Shown here piece by piece: positions 1 through 14,497 of a stretch of DNA of 64,000 nt (within the stretch, counting starts at the first letter, position 1; each line of letters begins with the position of its first letter). This DNA is from Pseudomonas nabeulensis (lineage in GTDB: Bacteria; Pseudomonadota; Gammaproteobacteria; Pseudomonadales; Pseudomonadaceae), in the NCBI RefSeq assembly GCF_004682045.1, contig NZ_QUZT01000019.1:34883-98882 (forward strand), given 5' to 3'. A program made the position numbers and the translations under genes. Under the pieces are notes generated by a model, which was not told the DNA's origin, did no database searches, and saw only the letters and a program-made list of their open reading frames with translations.

Positions 1-1644
<1,644 letters not shown>

Positions 1645-1652
<8 letters not shown>

Positions 1653-2715
1653 GGGCCACCTCCAGGCAGATATCGACCACGGTGCGGGTTGCGTCAGGCT
1701 TGGCCAGGCGGCTTGCGGTGCTCGCCATAGTGTTCAGTCGTTCCGGTTGCATCAAAACCTCGGTCAGGCGTGCGGCCAAATCGGCGGCGCCAGTCGTTCT
1801 TTGCGGCAGCAGGAAGGCAGCGCCCTCCCCGGCCAAATATTCGGCGTTGCGGGTCTGGTGATCGTCGATGGCGTGGGGCAAAGGCACCAGCAAGGACGGC
1901 AGACCGGCGGCGGCCAGTTCACTGACGGTCAGCGCGCCGGAGCGGCAGACCACCAGGTCGGCCCAGCCATAGGCTTGGGCCATGTCTTTGATGAAGGGCT
2001 GTACGTTCGCCTCCACACCGGCCTCGCGATAACGCGCGGCGGTGACTTCACCGTGGTTTTTGCCAGCCTGATGGAAGACTTCCGGGCGCAATTCCACAGG
2101 GAGTTGCGCCAGGGCCTCCGGCAGCAATTTGTTCAACGGCTCGGAGCCCAGGCTTCCGCCCATGATCAGCAGGTGCGCCTTGCGCCCGGCCAGGGCTTCG
2201 CGAGCGATGTCCATAAACAGTTCGGTGCGCACCGGGTTGCCGGTGGTGCGCAGTTTGTCCGATGCGCCAAAGGTCTTCGGGAAGGCCTCGCACACCCGTG
2301 CAGCCAACGGCACCAACAGTCGGTTGGCGGTTCCGGCCACGGCGTTCTGTTCGTGCACGATCACCGGTACGCCGGCGAGCTTGGCAGCAACACCACCGGG
2401 GCCGGTCACATAACCACCGAAACCGAGTACACACACCGGCTGCACTTCACGAATCACTTTGCGTGCCTGCCATACCGCCTTGAGCAACACGAACGGCGCC
2501 TTGAGCAAGGACAGCTTGCTCTTGCCACGCAGGCCGGCGACGTTGATCAGGTGCAGCGGCAGGCCGGCATTCGGCACCAGTTCATTTTCGATACCGCGCG
2601 GCGTGCCCAACCAGTGCACGGTGTAGCCACGGTTCTGGAACTCACGCGCACACGCCAGGGCCGGGAACACATGGCCCCCGGTGCCGCCCGCCATGATCAG
2701 CACGTTAGCGCCCAT
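1645..2715 (-). CDS. murG: UDP-GlcNAc transferase MurG (lipid II synthase)
   Basis: MurG transfers GlcNAc onto lipid I at the inner face of the membrane to make lipid II. The 356-residue protein starts [20 protein letters not shown], with the glycine-rich GGTGGH donor/acceptor loop, followed by [26 protein letters not shown] and the UDP-GlcNAc-binding segment [12 protein letters not shown] chose the ATG at 2713-2715 because the family begins just before GGTGGH; longer in-frame extensions only read back into ftsW. It overlaps the ftsW stop by 11 bp and murC by 8 bp, suggesting coupled translation. Confidence 0.97.
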
Positions 2716-3922
2716 GGGATGGCTCCTCGGCAAAGTCGCTTTCACTGAATTCCATCTCTTCACTGCCCAAATGGGTTCGACTCTCCCACTCGATGCGCAG
2801 TAACAAGCCGAGACAGGCGCAGCAAATCACCAACGAACTGCCGCCGTAGCTGAGGAACGGCAAGGTCAGGCCCTTGGTCGGCAGCAGGCCGACGTTCACA
2901 CCGATATTGATCAGGAACTGGCCGATCCACAGGAACGACAAGCCGTACGCCACGTAAGCGGCGAAATACTGTTTGGCCTTCTCGGCCCACAGGCCGATGT
3001 ACATGCCGCGCACACACACGAACACGAACAGTGCGACGGTGCACAGCGAACCCACCACGCCCAGCTCTTCGGCAAGTACCGAGAACACGAAGTCGGTGTG
3101 CGCCTCTGGCAGGTAGAACTGCTTCTGCACGCTGTTGCCCAGGCCCACGCCCAGCCACTCGCCACGACCGAAGGCGATCAGCGCCTGGGTCAACTGGTAG
3201 CCGGAACCGAACTGGTCGGACCACGGGTCGGTAAACGTAATCAGACGGGCCATCCGGTAGGGTTGCGCCTGTACCAGAATCGTCACTGCCGCGACCGCCA
3301 GCACCACCATCAAGGTGAAGCGGAACAGGCCCACGCCGCCAAGGAACAGCATCGCCGCCGCCGCCCCCATCATCACGACGGTGGCACCGAAGTCGGGCTC
3401 CATCAGCAACAGGCCGGCCATGGGCAGCAGCACGATGAACGGCTTGAAGAAGCCCATCCAGCTTTCGCGCACTTCCTTCTGACGACGCACCAGGTAACCC
3501 GCGAGGTAGATCACCACGAACACCTTGGCGATTTCCGACGGCTGTACGTTGAACGCACCAAAGCCGATCCAGCGCATCGAACCGTTCACCTCGCGACCGA
3601 TGCCGGGCACGATCACCATGACCAGCAAGCCGAACGCGCCGATCAGCATCAGCCAGCCCAGACGCTGCCAGGTGGCGATGGGAATCATCATGGTGACGAT
3701 GCACGCGCCGAGGCCCAGCACCAGGTACACCAAGTGACGGATCATCATGTACAGGGTGTTGCCCGACTGCACGGCAGCCACTTCGGACGACGCTGAGGTG
3801 ATCATCACCAGGCCCAGGCCCAGCAACGCCAGGCAACCGGCGAGCATCGGGAAATCCAGGTCGATGCCACGCCCGGTGATGATCGGCGACGGGTACGGCT
3901 TGATGATATTTCGAAAATTCAT
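2705..3922 (-). CDS. ftsW: Lipid II polymerase / division SEDS protein FtsW
   Basis: FtsW is the SEDS-family septal glycosyltransferase that works with FtsI. The 405-residue product has about ten hydrophobic segments, the conserved QPSEIAKVFVVIYLAGYLVRR motif region and the C-terminal LLPTKGLTLPFLSYGGSS signature. The ATG at 3920-3922 overlaps the murD stop (ATGA), which fixes the start (MNFRNIIKPYPSP). The tail is acidic and cytoplasmic. The cluster position between murD and murG separates it from the paralogue RodA. Confidence 0.96.
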   Translation of the reverse strand: MNFRNIIKPYPSPIITGRGIDLDFPMLAGCLALLGLGLVMITSASSEVAAVQSGNTLYMMIRHLVYLVLGLGACIVTMMIPIATWQRLGWLMLIGAFGLLVMVIVPGIGREVNGSMRWIGFGAFNVQPSEIAKVFVVIYLAGYLVRRQKEVRESWMGFFKPFIVLLPMAGLLLMEPDFGATVVMMGAAAAMLFLGGVGLFRFTLMVVLAVAAVTILVQAQPYRMARLITFTDPWSDQFGSGYQLTQALIAFGRGEWLGVGLGNSVQKQFYLPEAHTDFVFSVLAEELGVVGSLCTVALFVFVCVRGMYIGLWAEKAKQYFAAYVAYGLSFLWIGQFLINIGVNVGLLPTKGLTLPFLSYGGSSLVICCACLGLLLRIEWESRTHLGSEEMEFSESDFAEEPSHGR

Positions 3923-5265
3923 GCCAAGGCCTCCACGGCGCGTGCGAACAGCTGGCCGCGCTCTTCGTAGTTCTTGAACATGTCGAAACTGGCGCAGGCT
4001 GGCGACAGCAACACCGCATCGCCTGGCTGGGCCAAGGCTTTGCACTGGGCGATGGCGTCGTCCAGGGAGCTGGCGCGCACTTGCGGCACCGCATCACCGA
4101 GGGCGGCGGCAATCAGGTCGGAGTCACGGCCCATCAGCACCACGGCGCGGCAATGCTCGGCGGCCGGGCCCTTGAGGTCCTTGAAGTCGGCGCCCTTGCC
4201 GTCGCCACCGGCGATCAGCAGCAGCTTGCCTTCGATGTCGGCACCCAGGCCTTCAATGGCCGCCAGGGCGGCGCCCACATTGGTGGCCTTGGAGTCGTTG
4301 TAGTAGCTCACGCCATCGAGATCGCGCACCCACTGGCAGCGATGCTCAAGGCCGCCGAAGGTGCGCAGGGCCGACAGCATGGCGTCGAATGGCAGGCCGA
4401 CGGCATGCCCCAGTGCCAAGGCCGCCAGGGCATTGGACTGGTTATGGGCGCCACGGATTTTCAGCTCGCGCACCGGCATCAGGTTCTGGAATTCGAAGGC
4501 CAGGTATTTCTCGCCGTTCTCTTCGCGAATGCCAAAGGCTTTGAAGTCGGGTTTACTCAGGCCGAAGGTCCAGCATGGCAGGCCCTCGCCCATCAACGGA
4601 CGGCTCAGGGCATCCTGGCGGTTGACCACCACTTGCTTGGCGCCACGGAAGATCCGGTGCTTGGCCAGGTGGTAGGCCGGCAGGCCGCTGTAGCGGTCCA
4701 TGTGGTCTTCACTCACGTTCAGCACGGTAGCCACTTCGGCACCGAGGTCATGGGTGGTTTCGAGCTGGAAGCTCGAAAGTTCCATCACGTACAGCTCGAC
4801 GTCGTCGCTGAGCAGGTCCAGCGCCGGCGTGCCGAGGTTACCGCCCACGGCCACGCGTTTGCCGGCCGCAACCGCCATCTCGCCAACCAGGGTGGTCACG
4901 GTGCTTTTCGCGTTGGAACCGCTGATGGCCACGATGGGCGCCTGCGCGTTACGCGCGAACAGGTCGATATCGCCGGACAGCTTCACGCCACGCGCCGCAG
5001 CGGCTTGCAGGGCCGGTGTCGCCAGGGCCAGGCCGGGGCTCACGTAGAGCTCATCGGCACGGCACAGAAACTCGACATCCAGCTCGCCACAACGCACTTC
5101 CACGTGCGGGTAGTCACGGCGCAGCGTGACCAGCTCCGGTGGATTTTCCCGCGTATCGGCCACGGCAAACGGCTTGCCCCGGTTCGCCAGGAAGCGAACC
5201 AGGGACATGCCGCTCTTGCCGAGGCCGACAACGATGCGGAAGTGGTCTGAAGCGATCAAGGACAC
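3919..5265 (-). CDS. murD: UDP-MurNAc-L-Ala--D-Glu ligase MurD
   Basis: MurD adds D-glutamate to UDP-MurNAc-L-Ala. The 448-residue protein has an N-terminal Rossmann-like segment (RIVVGLGKSGMSLVRFL), the Mur P-loop AISGSNAKSTVTTLVGEM, the NVSEDHMDRY motif and a C-terminal YNDSKATNVGAALAAIEG region. The P-loop reads SGSNAKST where many Mur ligases have GTNGKTT; this is normal for pseudomonad MurD. It starts 6 bp after mraY ends and overlaps ftsW by 4 bp. Confidence 0.97.
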   Translation of the reverse strand: MSLIASDHFRIVVGLGKSGMSLVRFLANRGKPFAVADTRENPPELVTLRRDYPHVEVRCGELDVEFLCRADELYVSPGLALATPALQAAAARGVKLSGDIDLFARNAQAPIVAISGSNAKSTVTTLVGEMAVAAGKRVAVGGNLGTPALDLLSDDVELYVMELSSFQLETTHDLGAEVATVLNVSEDHMDRYSGLPAYHLAKHRIFRGAKQVVVNRQDALSRPLMGEGLPCWTFGLSKPDFKAFGIREENGEKYLAFEFQNLMPVRELKIRGAHNQSNALAALALGHAVGLPFDAMLSALRTFGGLEHRCQWVRDLDGVSYYNDSKATNVGAALAAIEGLGADIEGKLLLIAGGDGKGADFKDLKGPAAEHCRAVVLMGRDSDLIAAALGDAVPQVRASSLDDAIAQCKALAQPGDAVLLSPACASFDMFKNYEERGQLFARAVEALA

Positions 5266-5271
5266 TCGTTT

Positions 5272-6354
5272 CTACCTCAGTTTCAGGGTGGCAAGGCCAA
5301 CCAGTACCAGAATCACGGTGATGATCCAGAAACGCACGATCACGCGCGGCTCGGGCCAGCCCTTGAGTTCAAAGTGGTGGTGAATCGGCGCCATGCGGAA
5401 CACGCGGCGCCCGGTCAATTTGAAGGAAGCCACCTGGATGACCACCGACAGGGTTTCCATCACAAACACGCCGCCCATGATGAACAGCACGATTTCCTGG
5501 CGAACGATCACCGCGATGGTGCCCAGGGCCGCACCCAGCGCCAGTGCGCCGACGTCACCCATGAAGACTTGCGCCGGGTAGGTGTTGAACCACAGGAAGC
5601 CCAGGCCGGCACCGATCAGCGCGCCACAGAATACGATCAGCTCGCCTGCGCCCGGCACGTACGGGATCAGCAGGTATTCAGCGAATTTTACGTTACCCGA
5701 CAGGTAGCAGAAGATGCCGAGCGCGCCGCCCACCATCACCGTCGGCATGATCGCCAGGCCGTCGAGGCCGTCGGTAAGGTTCACCGCGTTGCTGGAGCCG
5801 ACGATCACGAAATAGGTCAGCACCACGAAGCCCACGCCCAGGGGAATGCTGGCGTCCTTGAGCATCGGGATGATCAGGGTGGTTTCCACCGCGCTTGGCG
5901 CAGTCATGAACAAAAACACCGCTGCGCCCAGGCCAAACACCGACTGCCAGAAATACTTCCAGCGGCTTGGCAGGCCTTTCGAATTCTTTTCGATCACCTT
6001 GCGGTAGTCATCCACCCAACCAATGGCGCCGAACAGCAGGGTCACCAACAGCACCACCCATACGTAGCGGTTGTGCAGGTCGGCCCACAGCAAGGTGCTG
6101 ATGCCGATAGACGAGAGGATCAGCGCGCCGCCCATGGTCGGGGTACCGGATTTGGACAGGTGCGACTGCGGGCCGTCATTACGAACCGATTGACCAATTT
6201 GCAGGTTCTGCAGGGTGCGGATCATCCACGGGCCCAAAAACAGCGACAAAGACAGCGCGGTCAGCACACCCAGGATCCCGCGCAGGGTCAGGTACTGAAA
6301 GACCGCGAAGCCTTTGTGGAACTGTTGCAGATACTCAGCCAGCAGCAGCAGCAT
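5272..6354 (-). CDS. mraY: Phospho-MurNAc-pentapeptide translocase MraY
   Basis: MraY moves phospho-MurNAc-pentapeptide onto undecaprenyl phosphate to form lipid I in the inner membrane. The product is 360 residues, the usual length, starting [16 protein letters not shown]. Diagnostic motifs are the aspartate pair in [13 protein letters not shown], the nucleotide-binding [15 protein letters not shown] and [18 protein letters not shown], and the histidine cluster [14 protein letters not shown]. About ten transmembrane segments are evident. The start shares one base with the murF stop; an upstream extension lies entirely inside murF and was discarded. Confidence 0.97.
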   Translation of the reverse strand: MLLLLAEYLQQFHKGFAVFQYLTLRGILGVLTALSLSLFLGPWMIRTLQNLQIGQSVRNDGPQSHLSKSGTPTMGGALILSSIGISTLLWADLHNRYVWVVLLVTLLFGAIGWVDDYRKVIEKNSKGLPSRWKYFWQSVFGLGAAVFLFMTAPSAVETTLIIPMLKDASIPLGVGFVVLTYFVIVGSSNAVNLTDGLDGLAIMPTVMVGGALGIFCYLSGNVKFAEYLLIPYVPGAGELIVFCGALIGAGLGFLWFNTYPAQVFMGDVGALALGAALGTIAVIVRQEIVLFIMGGVFVMETLSVVIQVASFKLTGRRVFRMAPIHHHFELKGWPEPRVIVRFWIITVILVLVGLATLKLR

Positions 6355-7724
6355 TAATGTTTCTCCGTACTTGAACCACACAAAGCCACGACGACGTTTT
6401 CCATCACCGCGCTGCGCGATCCCTTGATCAAAATGGTTGTGTGTTGGTCTTGTTCAGTTGCGGTCAGTGCCTGGATCAATTCGGCCTGGGTCGCGAAATG
6501 CCGTGCGCCAGGGCCGAAGGCGTTGACGGCGTGGGCCATGTTTGGACCCACGGCATACAGCGCATCGGCCTTGCCGACCGCGTAGGCACCGACTTCGCGG
6601 TGGCCTTGTTCTGCCCAGTCACCCAGCTCGCCGATATCGCCCAATACCAGCACCTTGCGCCCGGCGAAGGTGTTGAGCAGGTCAGCGGCAGCATTGATAG
6701 AGGACGGGTTGGCGTTGTAGGTGTCGTCGATGACGCGCATGCCATTGGTTGCCAACTGCGCCACGGTACGGCCCTTGACCGGCTGCACCGCACCCAGGCC
6801 GGTGGCGATGCCGAACAGCGACACGCCCAGGGCGTAGGCCGCAGCGGCAGCAGCCAGGGCATTGGCGACGTTATGGTTGCCCAGCAGGTTCAGTTGCACC
6901 TGCTCACTGCCTTGCGGGGTGTGCAAGGTGAACGATGGGCAGCCACGGGCATCGACGGTGATGTCGGATGCGTAAAAATCAGCCGCGGCATTGAGTACGG
7001 CAAAGGTCAGCACCTTGCGACCGGCAGCGCGTAGACGCCAGGTCTCGAAAGCCTTGTCGTCAAGATTAAGCACGGCAGTGCCCGAGGCATCCAGGCCTTC
7101 AAGGATTTCGCCCTTGGCTTCGACGATCTTTTCCGGGCCGCCGAACTCACCGACGTGGGCGTTTCCGGCGTTGTTGATAATGGCCACGTGAGGCTTGGTC
7201 AGCGCCACGGTGTAAGCGATTTCGCCGATGCGCGAAGCCCCCAACTCGATCACCGCCGCCGTGTGTTCCGGGGCCAGTTCGAGCAGGGTCAGCGGTGCGC
7301 CGAAATCATTGTTCAGGTTGCCACGGGTGGCGAGCACCGGGCCGCGCGTGCGCAGGATACCGGCCAGCAGTTCCTTGACCGTGGTCTTGCCGCTGGAGCC
7401 GGTGATGGCTGCAACCGGCTTGTCGAACGCCGCACGATTCAAGGCACCCAGTTGACCAAGCGCCAAACGGGTATCGGCAACCAGCAACTGCGGCAGGGTG
7501 GAATCGGCCACTTCGCGTTGCACCAAGGCACCCACGGCACCTTTGGCGGCGACATCGTTGAGGTAGTCATGACCATCGAAACGCGGGCCCGCCAGCGCAA
7601 CAAACAACTGCCCCGGCTTGATGGCGCGGCTGTCGATACTCACACCGTCGAAACTGCAATCGCTCGACAGCACACGGGCCGACAGGGCTTGGGTCAGTTC
7701 GCTGAACTTCATCGCCTTAAGCAT
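6354..7724 (-). CDS. murF: UDP-MurNAc-tripeptide--D-Ala-D-Ala ligase MurF
   Basis: MurF adds D-Ala-D-Ala to complete UDP-MurNAc-pentapeptide. The 456-residue protein shows [16 protein letters not shown] near the N-terminus, the P-loop [18 protein letters not shown], the [18 protein letters not shown] substrate-loop motif and [16 protein letters not shown]. The ATG at 7722-7724 overlaps the murE stop by 8 bp; a TTG two codons earlier is in frame but less likely. It lies between murE and mraY, the standard order. Confidence 0.97.
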   Translation of the reverse strand: MLKAMKFSELTQALSARVLSSDCSFDGVSIDSRAIKPGQLFVALAGPRFDGHDYLNDVAAKGAVGALVQREVADSTLPQLLVADTRLALGQLGALNRAAFDKPVAAITGSSGKTTVKELLAGILRTRGPVLATRGNLNNDFGAPLTLLELAPEHTAAVIELGASRIGEIAYTVALTKPHVAIINNAGNAHVGEFGGPEKIVEAKGEILEGLDASGTAVLNLDDKAFETWRLRAAGRKVLTFAVLNAAADFYASDITVDARGCPSFTLHTPQGSEQVQLNLLGNHNVANALAAAAAAYALGVSLFGIATGLGAVQPVKGRTVAQLATNGMRVIDDTYNANPSSINAAADLLNTFAGRKVLVLGDIGELGDWAEQGHREVGAYAVGKADALYAVGPNMAHAVNAFGPGARHFATQAELIQALTATEQDQHTTILIKGSRSAVMENVVVALCGSSTEKH

Positions 7725-9179
7725 GGGCAACCTCCCAGGCGGTCAAGGCATGATCGGCCTCGACCAGATCGGAGAAGGCATGCCGTTCGCCGTTGATTTC
7801 CTGGTAGTCCTCGTGGCCTTTGCCGGCCAGCACCACCACATCGTCAACATTGGCGCTGGCGATCAATTGGGCGATGGCTACGCCGCGACCGGCAACGAAG
7901 GTGGCCTTGGACACGTCTTTGAAGCCTGTGCGGATATCGTCGAAAATCTGGCTCGGGTCTTCGCTGCGCGGGTTGTCGTCGGTAACGAGTACGCCGTCGG
8001 CCAGACGCTCGACAATTTCGGCCATCAGTGGGCGCTTGCCGCGATCACGATCACCGCCGCAACCGAACAGGCACAGCAATTTGCCCTTGGCATGCGGGCG
8101 CAGGGCTTCCAGTACTTTTTCCAGCGCGTCCGGGGTGTGGGCGTAATCGACCACCACCAGCGGCTGCTTGCCGCCACCCAGGCGTTGCATACGGCCAACC
8201 GGGCCTTCGAGCTTGGGCAGCACGTTGAGAATTTCGTCGAGGGCGTAGTCCAGGCCCAGCAACGCGCCGATGGCGGCGAGGACATTGCTCAGGTTGAAAC
8301 GGCCGAGCAAGGTGCTGCGCAGGAGGTGCTCGCCCTGGGGCGTGACCAAGGTGGCGCGCACGCCTTCATCATCAAACTGGGCGGCACGGCAATACAGGTA
8401 CGCGCTGGCGTCTTTCAGGCTGTAGCTGATCAGGCGCGATTCGCGGTCTTCGGCAGCCAATTGGCGACCGAATTCGTCGTCCAGGTTCACTACGCGGCAC
8501 TTGAGGTCATTCCAGGCAAACAGCTTGGCCTTCTCGGCAGCGTAGGCCTCCATGGTGCCGTGGTAATCCAGGTGGTCACGGGACAGGTTGGTCATCACCG
8601 CCACATCAAAGGCCAACGCAGCAACACGGCCCTGGTGCAAGCCGTGGGACGACACTTCCATGGCCACCGCCTTGGCACCGGCCTTTTTCAGGTCGGCCAG
8701 GGTCGCTTGCACGGCGATCGGGTTGGGCGTGGTGTGCAGGCCGCTTTGCAGCGCGCCATAAAAACCGGTGCCGAGGGTGCCGACAATGCCGCAGTGCTGG
8801 CCCAACAGGTCAAGCGCCTGGGCGACCAATTGGGTCACGCTGGTCTTGCCGTTGGTGCCGGTCACGCCGACCAGGTTGAGGTGGCGGCTCGGCTCACCAT
8901 AGAAACGCCCGGCGATATCCGACAGCTGTTTGGCCAGGCCCTTGACCGGAATCAACGGCACATCGGTGATCGGCAGCACGGTGGCACCTTCGACTTCATA
9001 GGCAACCGCCGCCGCGCCGCGCTGCAAGGCATCGGCGATATGCGCACGGCCATCGTATTTGCCGCCCGGCACCGCCAGGAACAAGTCACCGGCGCGTACA
9101 TTGCGGCTGTCCAGGCTCAATTCGCGAATCAGCAGATCGCGGCCGGCATGGGCGAAAATCTTGTTCAGGCTAAGAGACA

Positions 9180-9180
<1 letters not shown>
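7717..9180 (-). CDS. murE: UDP-MurNAc-dipeptide--meso-diaminopimelate ligase MurE
   Basis: MurE adds meso-diaminopimelate to the growing stem peptide. The 487-residue protein has LDSRNVRAGDLFLAVPG, the P-loop GVTGTNGKTSVTQLVAQ, TNLSRDHLDYHGTMEAY with the carbamoylated-lysine neighbourhood, and TDDNPRSEDPSQIFDDI, which contains the DNPR motif that specifies meso-DAP rather than lysine. This fits a Gram-negative wall. It starts at the last base of ftsI and overlaps murF. Confidence 0.97.
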
Positions 9181-11211
<2,031 letters not shown>

Positions 11212-11215
<4 letters not shown>

Positions 11216-12159
11216 CGCAACTTCTCCGCGACACGCATGACGGCGCTACGGGAACGTGGGTTGGCCTTGAGTTCGGCTTCGGAAGCGAACTGCGCTTTGC
11301 CATGGATTTTGATTTTCGGCACAAAGGCTTCGAAACGTACCGGCAGGTTGCGCGGCAGGTTGTCGGACTCGCCCTTGACCAGGCGACGCATGAACAATTT
11401 GACGATGCGGTCTTCCAGGGAATGGAAGCTGATCACCACCAGGCGACCGCCCACTTCCAGTGCATCCAGGGCAGCCTCGAGGCCCGCCTCCAGATCGCCC
11501 AGTTCGTTATTGACGTGAATGCGCAGGCCCTGGAACGCACGGGTCGCCGGGTTCTTGCCCTTCTCCCAGGCCGGGTTGGCGACTTTGAGCACTTCGGCCA
11601 GATCGGCGGTACGTTCGAACGGCTGGATTTCGCGACGCTCGACCACGGCACGGGCCATGCGGCCGGCGAAGCGCTCCTCACCGTATTCCTTGAATACGCG
11701 GGCGATTTCTTCGTGGGGAGCGGTGGCAATGAACTCGGCAGCGCTGATGCCGCGAGTCGGGTCCATGCGCATGTCGAGCGGGCCGTCGTTCATGAAACTG
11801 AAACCGCGTTCAGGGTCGTCGAGCTGCGGCGAAGACACGCCCAGGTCGAGCAAAACCCCGGCCACCTTGCCCGCCATGCCACGCTCGGCGACTTCGGCGC
11901 CCAGCTCGGCAAAGCTGCGCTGTACAACGACAAAGCGGCCGTCTTCGGCCGCTAGCGCTTGCCCGGTGGCAATCGCTTGAGGGTCTTTGTCGAATCCGAG
12001 GAGTTTGCCGTCGGACCCGAGCTGGCTGAGTATCAAGCGGCTATGCCCGCCCCTGCCGAAGGTGCCATCCAAATAGCAGCCATCCGCGCGTACGGCGAGA
12101 GCCTCGACGGCTTCGTCAAGCAGTACGGTGATGTGGTTAAAGCCGCTATCAATAGTCAC
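11212..12159 (-). CDS. rsmH: 16S rRNA m4C1402 methyltransferase RsmH
   Basis: RsmH (formerly MraW) methylates N4 of C1402 in 16S rRNA using SAM. The 315-residue protein begins with [13 protein letters not shown], has the SAM-binding [16 protein letters not shown] motif, [20 protein letters not shown] and the C-terminal [13 protein letters not shown] motif, all diagnostic. It overlaps mraZ and ftsL by 4 bp. RsmI, which methylates the 2'-O of the same nucleotide, lies about 1.2 kb away. Confidence 0.97.
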
Positions 12160-12611
12160 AGGATCAAATCACGCAGTTCATCAGGCATCGCGCCCGGTTG
12201 TTGAATAGCAGCCAGGTCAGCTGCAGAAACAGCATCCCAGGCATCTTCGTCCCACAATTGGAACTTGTTCAGTTGGCCCACCAGCATTGCGCGCTTATCC
12301 AGCTTGGCGTACTCGCGCAAACGCGGCGGCACCAGGAAACGACCACTGCCATCGAGCTCGAGGTCGACGGCATTACCAATCAGCAAACGTTGCAGACGGC
12401 GGTTTTCTTCGCGCAATGAAGGCAGCGCGCGCAACTTGGTTTCAATCAACTCCCACTCATCGAGGGGGTAAACACACAAACAGGGATCAACGGCATCAAT
12501 GGTGATGATTAACTGCCCGGAACTTCGCGAAATGAGCTCGTCACGATACCGGCTCGGCATGGCGAGACGGCCTTTTGCATCGAGACTGATAGCGTTAGCT
12601 CCGCGAAACAC
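12156..12611 (-). CDS. mraZ: Transcriptional regulator MraZ
   Basis: MraZ is an AbrB-like DNA-binding protein that binds repeats upstream of its own operon and is known to repress dcw expression. The 151-residue product contains two repeats with the DxxxR signature: [19 protein letters not shown] near residue 8 and [19 protein letters not shown] near residue 80. It is the first gene of the cluster, and phased repeats lie 40-70 bp upstream of its start, consistent with autoregulation. Confidence 0.96.
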   Translation of the reverse strand: MFRGANAISLDAKGRLAMPSRYRDELISRSSGQLIITIDAVDPCLCVYPLDEWELIETKLRALPSLREENRRLQRLLIGNAVDLELDGSGRFLVPPRLREYAKLDKRAMLVGQLNKFQLWDEDAWDAVSAADLAAIQQPGAMPDELRDLIL

Positions 12612-12651
12612 AGATGCGTTTCTCCAAATTTTAGCGTTTTACGTTCAAAAA

Positions 12652-12680
12652 ACCCACTTTGTGCCACTTTCCGCCACTTG
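12652..12680 (-). promoter_or_regulatory. MraZ-type operator: three direct repeats phased by 10 bp
   Basis: Reading the minus strand toward mraZ, the heptamer AAGTGG(C/G) occurs three times with a 10-bp period. MraZ of other bacteria binds multiple TGGG-like boxes spaced about one helical turn apart upstream of mraZ. The position 40-70 bp before the start and the exact phasing support autoregulation. The -10/-35 elements of the promoter were not assigned with certainty. Confidence 0.7.
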
Positions 12681-12936
12681 CGCACACTATAGGAATGCGC
12701 CCACCACACCGTCAAGGCGCGGATTCAAGGAAAAGCCTTACAGAACGGAGATTTAGGATCGTAAAAGGAGGAGAAACCAGAGTTCGGCGATGTTTTTGAC
12801 CCAGCAAGCACAAATAACTCAAAGCGCTATGGCTTAAAGTTAAAGTGATTTATTAAGAGTAAGATTTTTTTGGTATTACGAAGATGCATCTGCCAATGAT
12901 TCGGCAGGGAGGGATTCTTGCGTTATTACCGGGTTT

Positions 12937-12955
12937 CTGCCCGAGATTCGGACAG
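12937..12955 (-). terminator. Possible hairpin downstream of rnpB
   Basis: On the minus strand the RNA would form CTGTCCGA-ATC-TCGGGCAG, a stem with a single G:U pair, about 13 nt after the mature 3' end of RNase P RNA. No clear U-tract follows, so it may be a processing or weak termination signal. The 160 bp from here to the mraZ promoter contain no gene that I can support. Confidence 0.35.
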
Positions 12956-12967
12956 AAGGAAAAAGGT

Positions 12968-13322
12968 GGAGAGTCGATCTGTAAGCCGGGTTCTGTCTTG
13001 AACAGTCATTCGTCTACGATGGCCATCACTGGACATCTTTAGCAACCTACCCGGTCCCAGCGCGGGCCACGCCTTGGGACCCTATTTGGTCTTGCTCCAA
13101 GTGGGGTTTACCTAGCCACGAACTGTTGCCAGTCGTGCGGTGCGCTCTTACCGCACCTTTTCACCCTTACCGGCACCGAAGTGCTTAGGCGGTTATTTTC
13201 TGTGGCACTTTCCGTAGGCTCACGCCTCCCAGGCATTACCTGGCACTTCGCCCTATGGAGCCCGGACTTTCCTCCCCCCCCTAATTTTCATAGGGGGCAG
13301 CGACTGTCCAATCGACTCTCCG
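12968..13322 (-). ncRNA. rnpB: RNase P RNA (class A)
   Basis: This is the catalytic RNA of RNase P, which trims tRNA 5' leaders. On the minus strand the gene begins GGAGAGTCGATTGGACAG and ends near CCGGCTTACAGATCGACTC, so the 5' and 3' ends can pair (P1 helix). The internal conserved sequence around GGCGAAGTGCCAGG and the hairpins that follow match bacterial type A RNA. The length of about 355 nt is as expected. It lies between rsmI and mraZ, as in other pseudomonads. Ends are accurate to a few bases. Confidence 0.93.
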
Positions 13323-13415
13323 CCGCGCAGGTTAACGGCACGGCGCACTTAGGACAAGTATTAAAAGTGCAGTATTGCCATCACGTTCAGACGAAATACA
13401 GGTTTGCCCCCGGAA

Positions 13416-14321
13416 CTATTCGTCTTTCTGTTTATCCAGCGCGACTTGATACAACACATTCTTGCGTACCCCAGTGATTTCTGCCGCCAGGGCCGCAGCG
13501 CGCTTGAGCGGCATTTCCTTAAGCAGCAGATCCAGGATGCGCATGGCTTCGCTACCCACGGCATCTTCGCTTTCCGGTGCGGTCCAGCCCGCCACCAGCA
13601 CCACGCACTCGCCGCGCTGCTGGTTGCTGTCGCCTTCGACGAAGGCACGCAACTCTTCCAGGGGCAGGCCCTTGAGGGTTTCGAAGGTTTTGGTCAGTTC
13701 GCGTGCGAGCAACGCCACGCGGTCGCCGCCGAAGACCAACTCCATATCCTGCAGGCATTCAAGAATGCGATGAGGCGCCTCATAAAAAATCAGGGTACGC
13801 GGTTCTTCCTTTACCGCTTGAAGACGCGCCCGCCGGCCGACGGCCTTGGCCGGCAAAAAACCTTCGAAGATAAACCGGTCAGACGGCAGCCCCGCCGCCG
13901 ACAATGCCGCGATCAGCGCGCAAGCACCTGGAACGGGGACTACATTAATACCAGCGGCCCGCGCCTGGCGAACCAAGTGATAACCCGGATCAGAGATCAG
14001 TGGCGTGCCTGCATCGGAGATCAGCGCGACATCATCCCCGGCCAGCAGGCGGACGATAAACCGGCTGCCCTCTTCGCGCTCGTTGTGCTCGTGGCACGCC
14101 GCTAATGGCGTGCTGATACCAAAATGCTGCATCAAACGCTGGGAGTGACGGGTGTCTTCCGCCGCGATCAATTTAACGTCGCGCAACACTTTCAATGCCC
14201 GGGCACTGATGTCGTCCAGGTTGCCAATGGGCGTCGCCACGACAAAAAGCGAGCCAGCAGTGGAATTCAAAGAACCTGGAGCAGTCAAAACGCACACCTC
14301 GATGGTTGGCAAAAGCCGCAT
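13416..14321 (-). CDS. rsmI: 16S rRNA 2'-O-methyltransferase RsmI
   Basis: RsmI methylates the 2'-O of C1402 in 16S rRNA. The protein has the tetrapyrrole-methylase fold signature: SLFVVATPIGNLDDISARAL, AAEDTRHSQRLM, ALISDAGTPLISDPGYHLV and VVPVPGACALIAALSAAGLPS. The ATG at 14321 gives 301 residues with about 20 extra at the N-terminus; a GTG at 14291 or a site closer to SLFVVATP is possible. It is divergent from lpoA with a shared 176-bp intergenic region. Confidence 0.94.
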   Translation of the reverse strand: MRLLPTIEVCVLTAPGSLNSTAGSLFVVATPIGNLDDISARALKVLRDVKLIAAEDTRHSQRLMQHFGISTPLAACHEHNEREEGSRFIVRLLAGDDVALISDAGTPLISDPGYHLVRQARAAGINVVPVPGACALIAALSAAGLPSDRFIFEGFLPAKAVGRRARLQAVKEEPRTLIFYEAPHRILECLQDMELVFGGDRVALLARELTKTFETLKGLPLEELRAFVEGDSNQQRGECVVLVAGWTAPESEDAVGSEAMRILDLLLKEMPLKRAAALAAEITGVRKNVLYQVALDKQKDE

Positions 14322-14497
14322 TGTAGCGCGTAGATGCCTGGAAAATATGCCATCACTGGCGATGCCTTTTCAGCCGTCGATCGCCATTAGCAACATTTAC
14401 ACGACCTAAATCGACGGTTTCACGCCAGTAACATCGCGCCTGGGCCAGTGCTTGGGTACAATTCCACGCTAATTTGATCGGTATCAGGAACACTTAC

